A stretch of DNA of 64,000 bases from Costus lasius (lineage: Eukaryota; Streptophyta; Magnoliopsida; Zingiberales; Costaceae). The translations under genes and the position numbers were made by a program. The stretch spans positions 92,101,676 through 92,165,675 of the forward strand of contig CM050449.1 of assembly GCA_027563935.2 (NCBI GenBank), read 5' to 3'. The notes below the pieces were generated by a model. The model was not told the origin of the DNA and searched no databases. It saw nothing but the letters and a program-made list of their open reading frames with translations. Of the stretch, positions 31,789 through 42,492 are shown piece by piece (within the stretch, counting starts at the first letter, position 1; each line of letters begins with the position of its first letter).

Positions 31789-33424
31789 GACTTGCAAGAC
31801 TCGAACGATGTTTTATGCTTTTCTTCCATGCTCACATGCCATATCTCTATTTTCGTAAATAGCATGATGCATGGCAATCGATTTTTCTAAAAGTAGAAAA
31901 ATTAGGGTTTCTTGTTTCTATCATCCTCTCAATCTCTTTTGGAATTTTTGGACTATTTTTCTTGTTTGATTTAAAGATCAAAGGCGCACATAATTTTGTC
32001 AAGTAGGACAGGCATTGTGTCTTCGGACTGGCCAAGTCTCTTGATCTGACAAAATTGCCAGCCGAAAGGATCTCTGAAATCATCATGAAAAATAAATCGC
32101 AATAAACCAAAAGACTTGTGAGAAGAAGATGAGAAAAAGAAACTGGTTTTATGAAAAAGTAAAATTTCAGATTTTATGTTTTTCATGAGCATGTAGAATT
32201 GCATGAGTAAATACCTTGATTGTGCATGATGTTGTGATCATTAATCAAGCCCCCTTTGCATGCCTGCGATGTATCCTTGTGAGGCCTGCGTGCCACTTTT
32301 CTTTTTGCTTTCGACTAAGAAAAAGACTAGGGTGGCGCATGTACTTGGATAGTGGTGCAACAAGCATCAAAGAAAGAGGCGCAAGCCTGCTTAGTGGCGC
32401 AAGTTAGGCTTGGCCGAACCCTTGGGTTTGAGAGCTAGCTAACTTGGCTTTTTGCATTGTGGCGCATCCTCTTTGGAGGAAGACCATGGCATTGGCCGAA
32501 CCTATGGGGAACTCTGAAAGTGTACCTCTAGGGTTTGAGAGCTAAGCCATGAGAGAAGGACCTTGGAGCCAACCTTGAAGTTCAAACTAGAGGTCGGCTA
32601 GGCTAGGTCTAGTCTTTGGGGCTTGAGTTCTAGGACAAGAGTTGAACCTATTTCATGGCATGGATTGGTTCAATGTCTTGTATAGGATATGATCACATCA
32701 TCCTTTACTGCTTTTATATGCAGAAGCATGCCTGAAATGTTTTATCGTTATGTTATCACCATAGGATTGCATGCCTGTAATGATAGACATAAGATAAAAC
32801 TGAGATGATGAGACCTTAAACAAAAACCCTCAATTAAAATATCAAGTCTGGTAGCCTTCTAACGCGTAGCCCTCACTAAGCTATCAATCAGTAGAGTTGT
32901 GATCTGTTTCCCACCCTCGTGGGACACACCTACTTATCTTTAGAAAGTGCGAGGTGGCAATGGTTTCCCCAGTCCAGTTTTAACCTGGGCGTGCCTTCGC
33001 AAGGAAACTCGTTGGCCCTGGGCATAACGGTTAGGAATGGACTTGACTAGAAGTTCACATGTGCTGGACACATGGTGAAAGTCTAGAGGCATCGTTGAGA
33101 GGTAAAGGTTTCATGTTGTATCCAGCCCTCGCTGGACATGAAATGCCCAGACTGTCTCAACAAGGGGAGTTGCTTGGAACAATCGGCCGACGCGCCCACC
33201 TTAGGAAACATAGGTTACTTTGTGCATCTCATCCCACCCTCGTGGGACGCGAAGCCTCATGTGAAATAAGGATCCCATCTCACTAGGAAGTCTTAAACTT
33301 CCCGATTGACTTTGTGGGTTGTCAATTCGAATTAAAAATAGTGAGAGCAGAAATCATTTAAAACAAGTCCAGTTTAAATGATTCGAAGTAGTACTAATCT
33401 GTTCTTCTTGGGTGTTGTAGAACA
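31789..33424 (+). other. Element D untranslated leader
   Basis: A 1.6-kb leader before gag with many upstream ATGs and no long frame. It contains repeated GGCGCA motifs (about 32334-32470) and three hairpins at 32896-33254. Confidence 0.8.
32896..33254 (+). ncRNA. Three bulged leader hairpins, element D
   Basis: Hairpin 1 at 32896-32930 (inner stem CCCAC/GTGGG, loop CCTC). Hairpin 2 at 33109-33143 (outer TTTCATG/CATGAAA, 5' bulge TTGTA, inner TCCAGC/GCTGGA). Hairpin 3 at 33218-33254 (outer CTTTGTG/CGCGAAG, bulge CATCTCA, inner TCCCAC/GTGGGA). Element G has the same three at the same spacing with different stem sequence. This is an RNA element inside the retroelement transcript, not a separate gene. 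Confidence 0.7.
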
Positions 33425-34236
33425 ATGGCTACGAACACTGGCGGATTATCACTGCGATCACTCCTTGATAAGGATAAGTTAGTTGGAACTAACTTTATGG
33501 ACTGGCATCGGAACTTGAGGATAGTCCTCAAGCTCGAGAAGAAGCTGTATGTCCTTGAACAGCCTCTTCCTGCGGCTCCTCCGCCTAATGCCCGAACGGA
33601 GACAGAGATGCTTATAGAAAGCATCAGGATGACTCTTTGGAGGTTGCATGTCTTATGCTAGCCAGTATGGCACCTGAACTGCAGGTGCAATATGAGGAGC
33701 AGAACGCTTTTCAGATGATTACTCGTCTGAAGCAGATGTTCGAGGCTCAGGCTAGAACTGAGAGATTTGACACCGCCAAAGTAATCTTTCGGTGCAAGTT
33801 GTCTGAAGGTGCACCAGTGAGACCCCATGTTCTCAAACTCATTGGGAACGTGGATCATCTCAGGAGACTAGGACACACCATTGACAACGAGCTAGTTGTG
33901 GATCTTATTCTTCATTCCCTGCCCCCTAGCTTCAGTCCGTTTATCATTAACTTCAACATGAACCAGATTGAGTGCACACGGGAGGAATTGAAGAATATGC
34001 TCCAAACAGCCGAGCGAGAGATGGGTAAGACCAAACCCAATTCTGTTCTTTTGGTCCCTACGACCAAGAAGATAAAGAAGAAGGGTAAGGCACGTGCTAA
34101 GAGCAGTGCCAGAGGTCCTACCAAAGCACTGAAGAAAAAGGCGAAGAAGTCAAAGGACTAGAGGTGTTTTCACTGTGGCGAGCAGGGCCACTGGAGAAGG
34201 GACTGCAAGCAGCTTCAGAATGAGGAGAAGAAAGGC
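33425..34236 (+). pseudogene. gag: Element D gag, frameshifted
   Basis: Copia Gag from ATG 33425 (MATNTGG). The N-terminal block NFMDWHRNLRIVLKLEKKLYVLEQ is intact. A one-base shift near 33605 moves the frame, which then reads SLEVACLMLASMAPELQ onward in the frame of pol. A basic C-terminal stretch (KKIKKKGKARAK) precedes a TAG at 34159, immediately before the zinc knuckle C-F-H-C-G-E-Q-G-H-W-R-R-D-C (34168-34209). Without the shift and stop it would be one gag-pol frame. Confidence 0.9.
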
Positions 34237-37200
34237 TTGGCCTTAGCTTCTAGCTCAGGTATTTATGTTACAGAAGTCAACCTTTCTACTTCTATGTCAT
34301 GGGTATTGGATACCGCATGTGGAGCTCATATTTGTACAAATATGCAGGGGCTGAAGAAAAGTAGATCGGTGCGGCTTGGAGAGATTGACCTACGCGTTGG
34401 AAATGGGGCACAGGTTGCTGCTGTTGCTGTAGGCGTTTTGACTCTCTCCTTGCCTTCTGGACTTCAATTAGAACTGGACAATTGCTTTTGTGTACCTTCG
34501 CTAACTAAGAACATTGTATCCATTCCTTGCTTGGCAAGGAAAGGATTTAAATTTGAAATAAATATGAACTCCTGTTCTTTTTCATTTGCAAATATGTTCT
34601 ATGGGAAGGGTACTTTGTGCAATGGTCTATATATCTTGGATATGGAAAGTTCTATTTGTAACATAAGCAATAAGAGAACCAAACTGAGTGGTTCAGTTGG
34701 TGCTTTCCTATGGCACTGTCGATTAGCCCATATAAACAAGAATCGCATCCAACAACTCCATGCAAATGGATTGTTAGATTCAAGTTCCTTGGAGGAATTT
34801 GATACTTGTGAACCCTGTTTATTAGGGAAAATGACAAAGGCGCCCTTCACCAAGATTGGTGAGAGGGCAGAAGGTTTATTGGATCTCATACATACTGATG
34901 TGTGTGGGCCCTTCAATAAACAAGCCAGAGGAGGGTACAACTACTTCATTACCTTCACTGATGACTTCAGTAGGTATGGTTATGTCTACTTAATGAGACA
35001 TAAATCTGAATCCTTTGAGAAATTCAAAGAGTTCAAGAATGAAGTAGAGAACCAGCTTGGAAGATCTATTAAAGCTCTTCGATCAGATCGAGGTGGAGAA
35101 TACCTGAGTGGTGAGTTCTTTGACTATCTGAGAGAGTGTGGGATCATATCCCAACTCACTCCTCCTGGAACACCTCAATGGAATGGTGTGTCTGAAAGGA
35201 GAAATCGAACTTTATTGGATATGGTTCGATCCATGATGAGTCATGCAACTCTACCTTCATCATTCTGGGGGCATGCACTAGAAACAGCTTCTCTAATACT
35301 GAATAATGTTCCATCTAAGAGTGTCTCCAAAATACCATACGAGGTGTGGACTGGGAGACACCCTAATCTCACGTTTATCAGGATCTGGGGATGTAAGGCC
35401 TATGTCAAACGTCAGGATTCTAGCAAGCTAGAACCTAGATCTGATAAGTGTGTGTTTGTGGGGTATCCTAAGGAAACTAAAGGATACTACTTCTATGTCC
35501 CAACTGAGAACAAAGTTTTTGTTGCTCGGGGTGCTGTCTTTCTAGAGAAAGAATTTCTTATGAAAGAAGTTAGTGGGAGGAAGTTTGACTTGGATGAGGT
35601 CCAAGTGCAAGCACAAGACAAAGAGATGGAATCTGAGCCACCTGCACCGGTTGCTAGGCAACCTGAGGCTCAGACACAGGTCCCGCGTAGGTCTGGGAGA
35701 ATTCGTCGTGCACCTGAAAGGTATGGGTCGCTACCGACCCAACACGATGGGATCTTCATCATTGAGGATGAACCTAGAACCTATGATGAGGCGGTCAGTG
35801 GATCGGACTCCGAGAAATGGCTTGACGCCATGCGATCCGAGATGGATTCCATGTCGGCTAACCAAGTCTGGGATTTGGTTGAGCTGCCCGATGGGGTAAA
35901 ACCCATAGGGTGTAAATGGGTCTTCAAGAGGAAGACAGACATGGATGGCAAAATAGTTACCTATAAGGGTAGACTAGTGGCTAAATCCATTCGGATTCTG
36001 CTGAGGATGGATGTGAAGATAGCGTTCCTTAACGAGAAGCTGACTGAGGATGTGTATATGTCACAACCTGATGGCTTCATCCATCCTGCAGAGGCTAATA
36101 AGGTCTGCAGGCTGAAGAGGTCCATTTATGGATTAAAGCAAGCATCTCGAAGTTGGAATCTTCGATTTGACGAAGCTGTGAGAGATTATGGGTTTATCAA
36201 AAGCGAAGATGACGCCTGTGTATACAGAAAATTCAGTGGGAGCTTGGTGATTTTTCTGGTCTTGTATGTTGATGACATACTGCTCATCGGAAACAACATC
36301 CCTAGTCTTCAAGCTATGAAGACATGGTTAGGGAAGTGTTTCGAGATGAAAGACTTAGGGGAGGCCGCCTATATTCTAGGCGTAAGGATCTACCGGGATA
36401 GATCCAAAAGGCTTCTGGCCCTTAGTCAAAGTACTTACATTGATAAGGTACTGGAGAGGTTCTACATGGAGCAATCCAAGAAAGGATACCTTCCAGTGAG
36501 ACATGGCCTTACTCTCTCAAAGAGCCAGTGTCCTACAACACAGGCTGAGAGGGATGACATGAGTCGAATTCCTTATGCTTCGGCAGTAGGATCGATCATG
36601 TATGCAATGTTATGTACTAGACCAGATGTGGCATATGCTGTAAGCATAACCAGCCGATACCAATCCAATCCAGGTCTGCAGCACTGGGTGGCTGTAAAGA
36701 ACATCCTAAAGTATCTGAGAAGAACTAAGGATCTGTTCTTGGTCTATGGGGGACAGGAAGAGCTCAGTATGCAGGGCTATACTGACGCATCGTTCCAGTC
36801 TGACCCTGACGACTTTAGATCGCAGGCCGGCTATGTGTTCAAGATAAATGGAGGCGCTGTATGTTGGAAGAGCTTCAAGCAATCCACCATAGCAGATTCT
36901 ACAACCGAAGCTGAGTATGTGGCTACTTCTGAGGCAGCCAAGGAAGCTGTTTGGATAAGGAAGTTCTTATGTGATCTTCAAGTGGTACCTAGTGCAATGG
37001 ATCCCATTGAACTCTACTATGACAACAATGGAGCAATTGCACAAGCCAAGGAACCACGGTCTCATCAAAGATCCAAACACATACTCAGAAGATTTCACCT
37101 GATCAGAGAGATCATTGACAGAGGTGATGTCAAGATTAGCAGAGTAAACACAGAGAACAATCTGGCAGACCCATTGACCAAGGCTTTGGCCCAGCAGAAG

Positions 37201-37248
37201 CATGATGGTCACGCTAGAGATATGGGGTTGAGATTCCTCAACTTCTAG
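34237..37248 (+). pseudogene. pol: Element D pol: protease, integrase, RT (deleted segments), RNase H
   Basis: An open frame of 1003 codons. Protease active site D-T-A with the context WVLDTACGAHIC at about 34303-34338. Gag-pre-integrase block near 34700-34820. Integrase core has DLIHTDVCGPF (first Asp), RSDRGGEYLS (second Asp) and PQWNGVSERRNRT (Glu). RT shows WVFKRKTDMDGKIVTYKGRLVAK, then lacks about 21 residues at 35985/35986 and about 11 more near 36003, both in frame, compared with element G. It then keeps DVKIAFLNEKL and YVDDILLIG. RNase H includes GYTDASFQSD and DSTTEAEYVA. It ends ...GLRFLNF. RT is probably inactive because part of the fingers/palm region is missing. Confidence 0.93.
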
Positions 37249-37258
37249 GTCTTAGTGC

Positions 37259-37269
37259 AAGTGGGAGAT
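37259..37269 (+). other. Polypurine tract of element D
   Basis: AAGTGGGAGAT directly before the 3' LTR; the same tract precedes the 3' LTR of element G and, on the minus strand, that of C2. Confidence 0.88.
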
Positions 37270-39225
37270 TGTTGGTGTATATGCCCTAGGACCTAGTTTT
37301 GGTCAACTTATGTACTACTTGACATTGATATTTATATATCATTCTGGCATTGTCGTTATCATTGTTTGACTACACCTGCGATTGTGTACTTACATGATAA
37401 TGTCCCTGGAGATAGATTGGATCTGTGCTTAAATAAATGTCCCCAATCGATGTACCTGAGTGGATATGGGATAGCTCTGGTACTTGAGAGACTGGTATGT
37501 GGGCTAGTTAGGCACGTGGTGCTAACGCAGACACATGAGTATATCATTGGAGGATATACTGGATAGACCCGCTATGAGGCTATGACTTGGTGTCATGAGT
37601 TATCCTCATAAGTGACAGGAGATGCATTGATCCCTTGACTTGAGGTCATTGATCATTCTATATGATTAGGGACTTGCTTTGATACAACCTAACACCTTGC
37701 CGTAGCTGGGAGGTCATAACGGTTGTTATTGAGCATGTCGCGACCCATATGAGAAGATCAATGGACAGACATAGGATTTGCCCCTTCCCTAGGGAAGTAT
37801 GATATCCATGGAGCTCCTTTATGGTTCTATGACTGAGAGTGTATGGCCATACCCAGGTGAGAACCTGTTTTAGTCATAGCCATGTGATTGGATGAAAATA
37901 AGTGGTGACACACTTGTCCAATCGGATATCAGTACGGCAAAGAGAGTGTAATGCATCTGTACCTAGTTGCGATGATGGGGATGTCGATGTCGATATCCAT
38001 TCCAATGACCTGGGTAGCAGCGATGCACTACTAGGTGCCACTCACTGCTTGTGATGACCTCTGGTCAGCACTGCCAGCGTCAGAGGAACCTACAGGGTCG
38101 CACACCTTGATACTTGAGTTCTCGTATTGATCGGGATGCCTTATGATCGAGTTATTGGATAACTAGGATCTAATTGGGAGATTTCATCAGCGCCAATGGG
38201 CCTGATGAGATGGAAGAATGTTATTGGAGCCAAACTTCATTTTTGGCAGGTTGACCCGTATTTGACCATGGTTGGTCACATTTGGATTAGGGTTGCATTG
38301 GATTGGATCCAATTGCTTAATCAACCCATGTAATGAAGTTTGGGCTAGCTCATTATCCAATGAGGCCCAATGACAAGTTCTCATGAAGAGATGAGAGGCT
38401 AAAAGGGTATAATGGGGAGAAACATGAACCATTAAGCGCCTAGGGGCATAATGGGGTCATGTTGGCGCCTTTGCTTCATTATGGAAGTAAAGGGCACCTC
38501 CCCTCTCTTCCTAGGATGGAATGCATGCCTCTATGGCATTGCTTGGGGCGCAAGGCAAGGCCTTGGCGCACAAGGAAAGGCGTAGGGCACAAAAGGAAAG
38601 GTTGAATGAGAATTATGGAAATGTCTTGGAGACTTTCCTTGTCTCAAACCATCTCATCCTAGCCCTACACTTGTCATGATCCTAGCCATTACCCTAACCG
38701 CCTCTTGCCCTTTAAATGTGACCCTAGTCGCCCCCTCTTGTGAGTGATCAATCCTTGAAGGCGTGAACACAAGAAGAGGGGCGAGTGCTTGGAGCAAGGG
38801 CGCATCTTCCTTCTGCCATAACCGCAAGCCTCTTCCTCCTTTCCTCTTGGCGCAAGGAGATCTAGGGCTTGGCGGCTTGGGTAGTTTTCCCTCTTGACTT
38901 GCCGCATCTTTTCTCTAGGTGGCGCAAGAGAAGTAAAACATCTCCCTAAGGCTTGGATCTTCTTCCCGAGGCTAGCACCGGGCGTGGAAGAAGAGAACTC
39001 AAGAGATCCGTGTGTGCGAGACTGCAGAGGGCGCACACTTGGACGCCTACATCGGCATCGCTCCACATTGCTCTTAAGGTATTTCCTAACTCATCGTGTC
39101 GACTCCCTTGCTTGCGATCTTCACTGGGTTTTTGGGACTGGCCTGTTTCGGGGACATTCTTCCGCTGCGAAAAATGTATGTCTATAACTCTGAAAATTGT
39201 AAAATGTCCCCGGGGTTTCCTAACA
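37270..39225 (+). repeat. Element D 3' LTR
   Basis: Starts TGTTGGTGTATATGCCC and ends TTTCCTAACA, 1956 bp. Promoter-like TTTAAATG at about 38712. It joins family F LTR sequence at 39226. Confidence 0.92.
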
Positions 39226-39446
39226 TAGAGTGTGAGAGACGAGTGAGAGAAGGGTTTTTGTAACCTTTGACGTGAATAAAGGCGAAGCTTTTCCCTTCTT
39301 TTCCGGTTCCGACGATCTTCCCCTATTTCCGGCGTCACTGTTATCGATAGTAGCTGCGGCACTTCTAGTCTGCTTCCAACAAGGTTGACGAGGGATTTGA
39401 CACTATCCTAAATTCGTCAGTGGGACGGTTCAGTGTGGGCGTGGCA
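39226..39446 (+). repeat. Element F 5' LTR, right part
   Basis: Matches the end of the F-family LTR at 16853-18018: GAGAGACG, an AATAAA signal at 39273, GAAGCTTTTCCC, TTCCGG, and the terminus GGCGTGGCA. It is followed by an iMet primer site. The middle of the LTR, including the TATA region, is missing between this part and 21402. Confidence 0.8.
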
Positions 39447-39448
39447 AT

Positions 39449-39460
39449 TGGTATCAGAGC
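39449..39460 (+). other. Primer binding site of element F (tRNA-iMet)
   Basis: TGGTATCAGAGC, two bases after the LTR end. Confidence 0.9.
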
Positions 39461-40076
39461 CCAGGTTGATGAGGTTGGTTGGGTTGACTACAACAACACG
39501 GTGACTCAGGGTGATCGGTTAGCGCACGTCGAGCAGGTGATCGGCTTGATAGGCAACAGTGATGGCGTGGTTGTTCCTCAGGTGGAGAATCTGCAGCACA
39601 CGGTGGAGTAACAGAGGTTGCAGATACTTGCCTTTCAACAGACTTTGACTGGAGTAGTTGAGGCTCATCAAAACTTTGAAGGGATGGCGGCGCTACAGAA
39701 GCAAGTAGCGGTCTTGTAGGAACAAGTAGCAATTCTGACAGAGAGAGTAACAGACACCACTGCAGATCAACAGCAGGTATAGGCAGACCTTGCGATGACA
39801 CACCTGGACTTGGCATAGGCACACAGTGGTGCACCCGCAGCAGCCATGGTGGAGTATGGAGCTACCAGAGGGAAGGTTCGCATCCCAAAACCTATGATGT
39901 TCAGAGGACCCCGGTCATCCAAAGAGTTGGGTAATTTTCTTTGGGATATGGAACAATACTTTATGGCTAACCATATTTCAGACCAGGAAAAAGTGAGGGT
40001 GTGTACTGCATACCTCTCAGATGATGCAAAACTTTGGTGGAGGACCAAAGGACCAAAGTTGATTAGACATCAAGAG
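39461..40076 (+). pseudogene. gag: Element F gag, 5' part, cut by element C2
   Basis: A single frame with four stops (39609 TAA, and TAGs near 39717, 39780, 39819, all at Gln-like sites) leads into KPMMFRGPRSSKELGNFLWDMEQYF and SDDAKLWWR, typical of the Retrotrans_gag family in Ty3 elements with an iMet primer. The stretch at 39520-39830 is Gln/Glu/Leu-rich and probably coiled coil. No convincing start Met remains. It ends where the minus-strand copia LTR begins at 40077. The rest of F is not in the window. The chromovirus group is likely from primer type and Gag, but no chromodomain is available to confirm it. Confidence 0.75.
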
Positions 40077-42481
40077 TGTTAGGGAATACCGGGTGTAATT
40101 TAAAATTTTTACAGTCCAAGGACACAGCGGAAGACACATTACACCCCAAACATATTCCTTCACCAAGGATCCATATGAGTGAGATAACACGAGGATGTGT
40201 TAGGGATAGTACCTCTTTTGCTTGCTAGGATGACGATGCCAAGTAGAAGACAATCAGGCGCTCATCCTCTACAAGTATCCACGCGTCGACCTTCTCAACA
40301 TTGTTCTCTTCCACGCTTGGTGCTAGCCTCGGGAAGAGAAGATCACCTCTTGGATTCTCCTTTTTCTTCCTCCTTTGCTCTTCACGCCAACAAGCCATCT
40401 TGTTTGGAGGCTTTCGGCTAAAGAGAAGAAGAGAAGATGGTGGCGCAACACTGGAAGAAGGATGGCGGCTAGGGCTTTAAAGCTGGCACAACTTCCACTT
40501 GAAGTTGCCTTGCCTTGGCGTTGAATAGATGTATCAAGAGAGGGGCGCACACCCCTTCTTTTGTAGCCAAGCAAGCCTCACTTCCCCTCTACTTTCCTTC
40601 TATGCTCTTGGCGCAATTCCTCCAAGGAATTGCCATTAGAGTTCAGCCACCATCCCTCATGAATTGGCGCATATCTGAAGCATAGAAATAATCTACCTTC
40701 TTGCCTTATCAAGAGAGGAATTGTGAGTTCGATTTTCATTAGGACTTACCATATATGATTGGCCAAATCTTTGCTTGAATAAATCAAGCCATACTCGCCA
40801 ACATATCAGCCCCATGCGTCCAAGTATGTTTCCAATTATGAAAACATAATTTCATTAGGATTCATACAAGTAATTGGCGCAAATTCCATATATGGAATTA
40901 AGCCATGGATTTAAGCCATGCACCAAGCATGAATCCTACTCCCATTAGGATCCAATTTACCTTAATTAGATTAAATCCATAACTCCTAATTGGATTTGGA
41001 TTTCAATACTAATTAGGCCCATGAATTAAATCTTTATCGGATTAGGATTTGCGCCCAACACAATGGGCCTTATCCAAATCAAATTCCCATTAGGATTTGT
41101 GCCCAGCCACTATGGGCCTTATCCAAAAACCAAATTCTTATTAGGATTTGAATCCTAATTGGATTCGGATTCTAACTCCTAGTAGAATTAGGATTTCAAC
41201 TCTTAATTACATTAGCATTCCAACTCCTAGTTGGATTAGGATTCTAATTCCTAATAGGATTAGGACTCCAACTCCTAATTAAATTAGGATTTTAACTCCT
41301 AGTTGGATTAGGATTCCAATTCCTAATAGGATTTGGATTCCAACTCCTAATTAAATTAGGATTCCAACTCCTAGTTGGATTAGGATTCAAATTCCTAATA
41401 GGATTAGGACTCCAACTCATAATCAAATTAGGATTCGAATCCAACATGGTTTATAATCCCAAGTCCAAGTCTAACTTCCATACAGAGTACAAACTTGGCT
41501 AGGATATACATAAACCCATGAATCCCAATTGGACTCAGATTCCACCATGAATTTGTCTTGACTCAGAATCAGAATGAACTAAAAAATATTCCAAGATATC
41601 CAGATTAAAATACAACGTCAAGAGCCTATTGCGTGTGACCCCGTAGGATCCATATGACGATGGCAATGATGATTAAACATCATAAGTAGTGAGAGGTATC
41701 TAGCAACACATCACTACTACCCTTGTCATAGGACTAAAATCATCTTGGCAATCAACTCCCTAACAAGCAATGAGGATTCCCATGCATTATAGATCCCTTT
41801 GCCTGAACTAATATCCCGCCATTGGATTAGTCTCATATTTATTAATCCAATCTATTGGTCATGACTCAAACAGTATGACCATACATTCCTATCATGCACC
41901 AATGAGGTGGGTCACCCCAAAGTGGATATCATGCTTCCAATTAAGGAAGGGAAAAATCCTACTATTTGTCATTCATATCTCCATATGACTTATGATATGC
42001 CCAATAACAATCGTTTTGATCACCCAATTACGGAGAGATGTAAGACTGTATCAAAACACATCCACCAGCATATCTAGACATGAATACCTCAAGTCTAAGG
42101 ATCAATGCAAATCTCTTGCATGTGAGATTGACCTGTTGACTAGACAAGTCAACTCTCACGGTGGGTCACTCCAGTGCAACTAATGCTGAAGCACCTGTAT
42201 GTCTGCATTACTGTGCCTCACACTTAACCAGCTGATACACCAATCTCACATGTACCAAAGCTGTCTCTTGTCTACTGAGGTACTTCGAGTGGGGATTACT
42301 ATGAGAATGGATCAAACCAAACTCATGGGACATTATTTACGTAATTCAATACATCAACGCAGGTAAAGCAATATACATAATAACAACCATGCCTTTATCA
42401 ATTATATCAATTCTATCAAAGTATTTTCAAATAATGTCGGACCATGTTCATACATTGCTCTGCTGGGCATAAACACTAACA
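40077..42481 (-). repeat. Element C2 3' LTR with internal minisatellite
   Basis: On the minus strand it starts TGTTAGTGTTTATGCCC and ends ATTCCCTAACA, like the LTR of D. At 2405 bp it is longer than the D LTR, in part because of the 24-bp minisatellite at 41150-41437. Confidence 0.85.
41150..41437. repeat. 24-bp minisatellite in a 72-bp three-monomer order
   Basis: Twelve consecutive 24-bp monomers of the form AACTCCTAnTnnnATTAGGATTC. They group in threes: 41222-41293, 41294-41365 and 41366-41437 are near-identical 72-bp units (monomer types with TTGG, ATAGG, TTAAA centres), and 41150-41221 is a more diverged first unit. Each monomer is close to an inverted repeat (TCCTAAT/ATTAGGA). Confidence 0.92.
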
Positions 42482-42492
42482 ATCTCCCACTT

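Larger units (their letters stand above)
31017..39225 (+). mobile_element. Ty1-copia element D (Angela/Tork-like), 5' LTR truncated
   Basis: Partial 5' LTR, tRNA-iMet primer site, 1.6-kb leader, gag-pol in one frame (one shift, one stop, two in-frame RT losses), polypurine tract and complete 3' LTR. The shared 759 bp of the two LTRs differ at about seven positions by eye, so insertion was recent. The long LTRs, single ORF and Gag start (SLLDKDKLVGTNFMDW) suggest the Angela/Tork group; that assignment is inference. Confidence 0.9.

Noticed and set aside
41142..41460. Possible CRISPR-like array
   Set aside because: Contiguous 24-bp monomers with no unique spacers, inside a plant retrotransposon LTR. 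It is a minisatellite.
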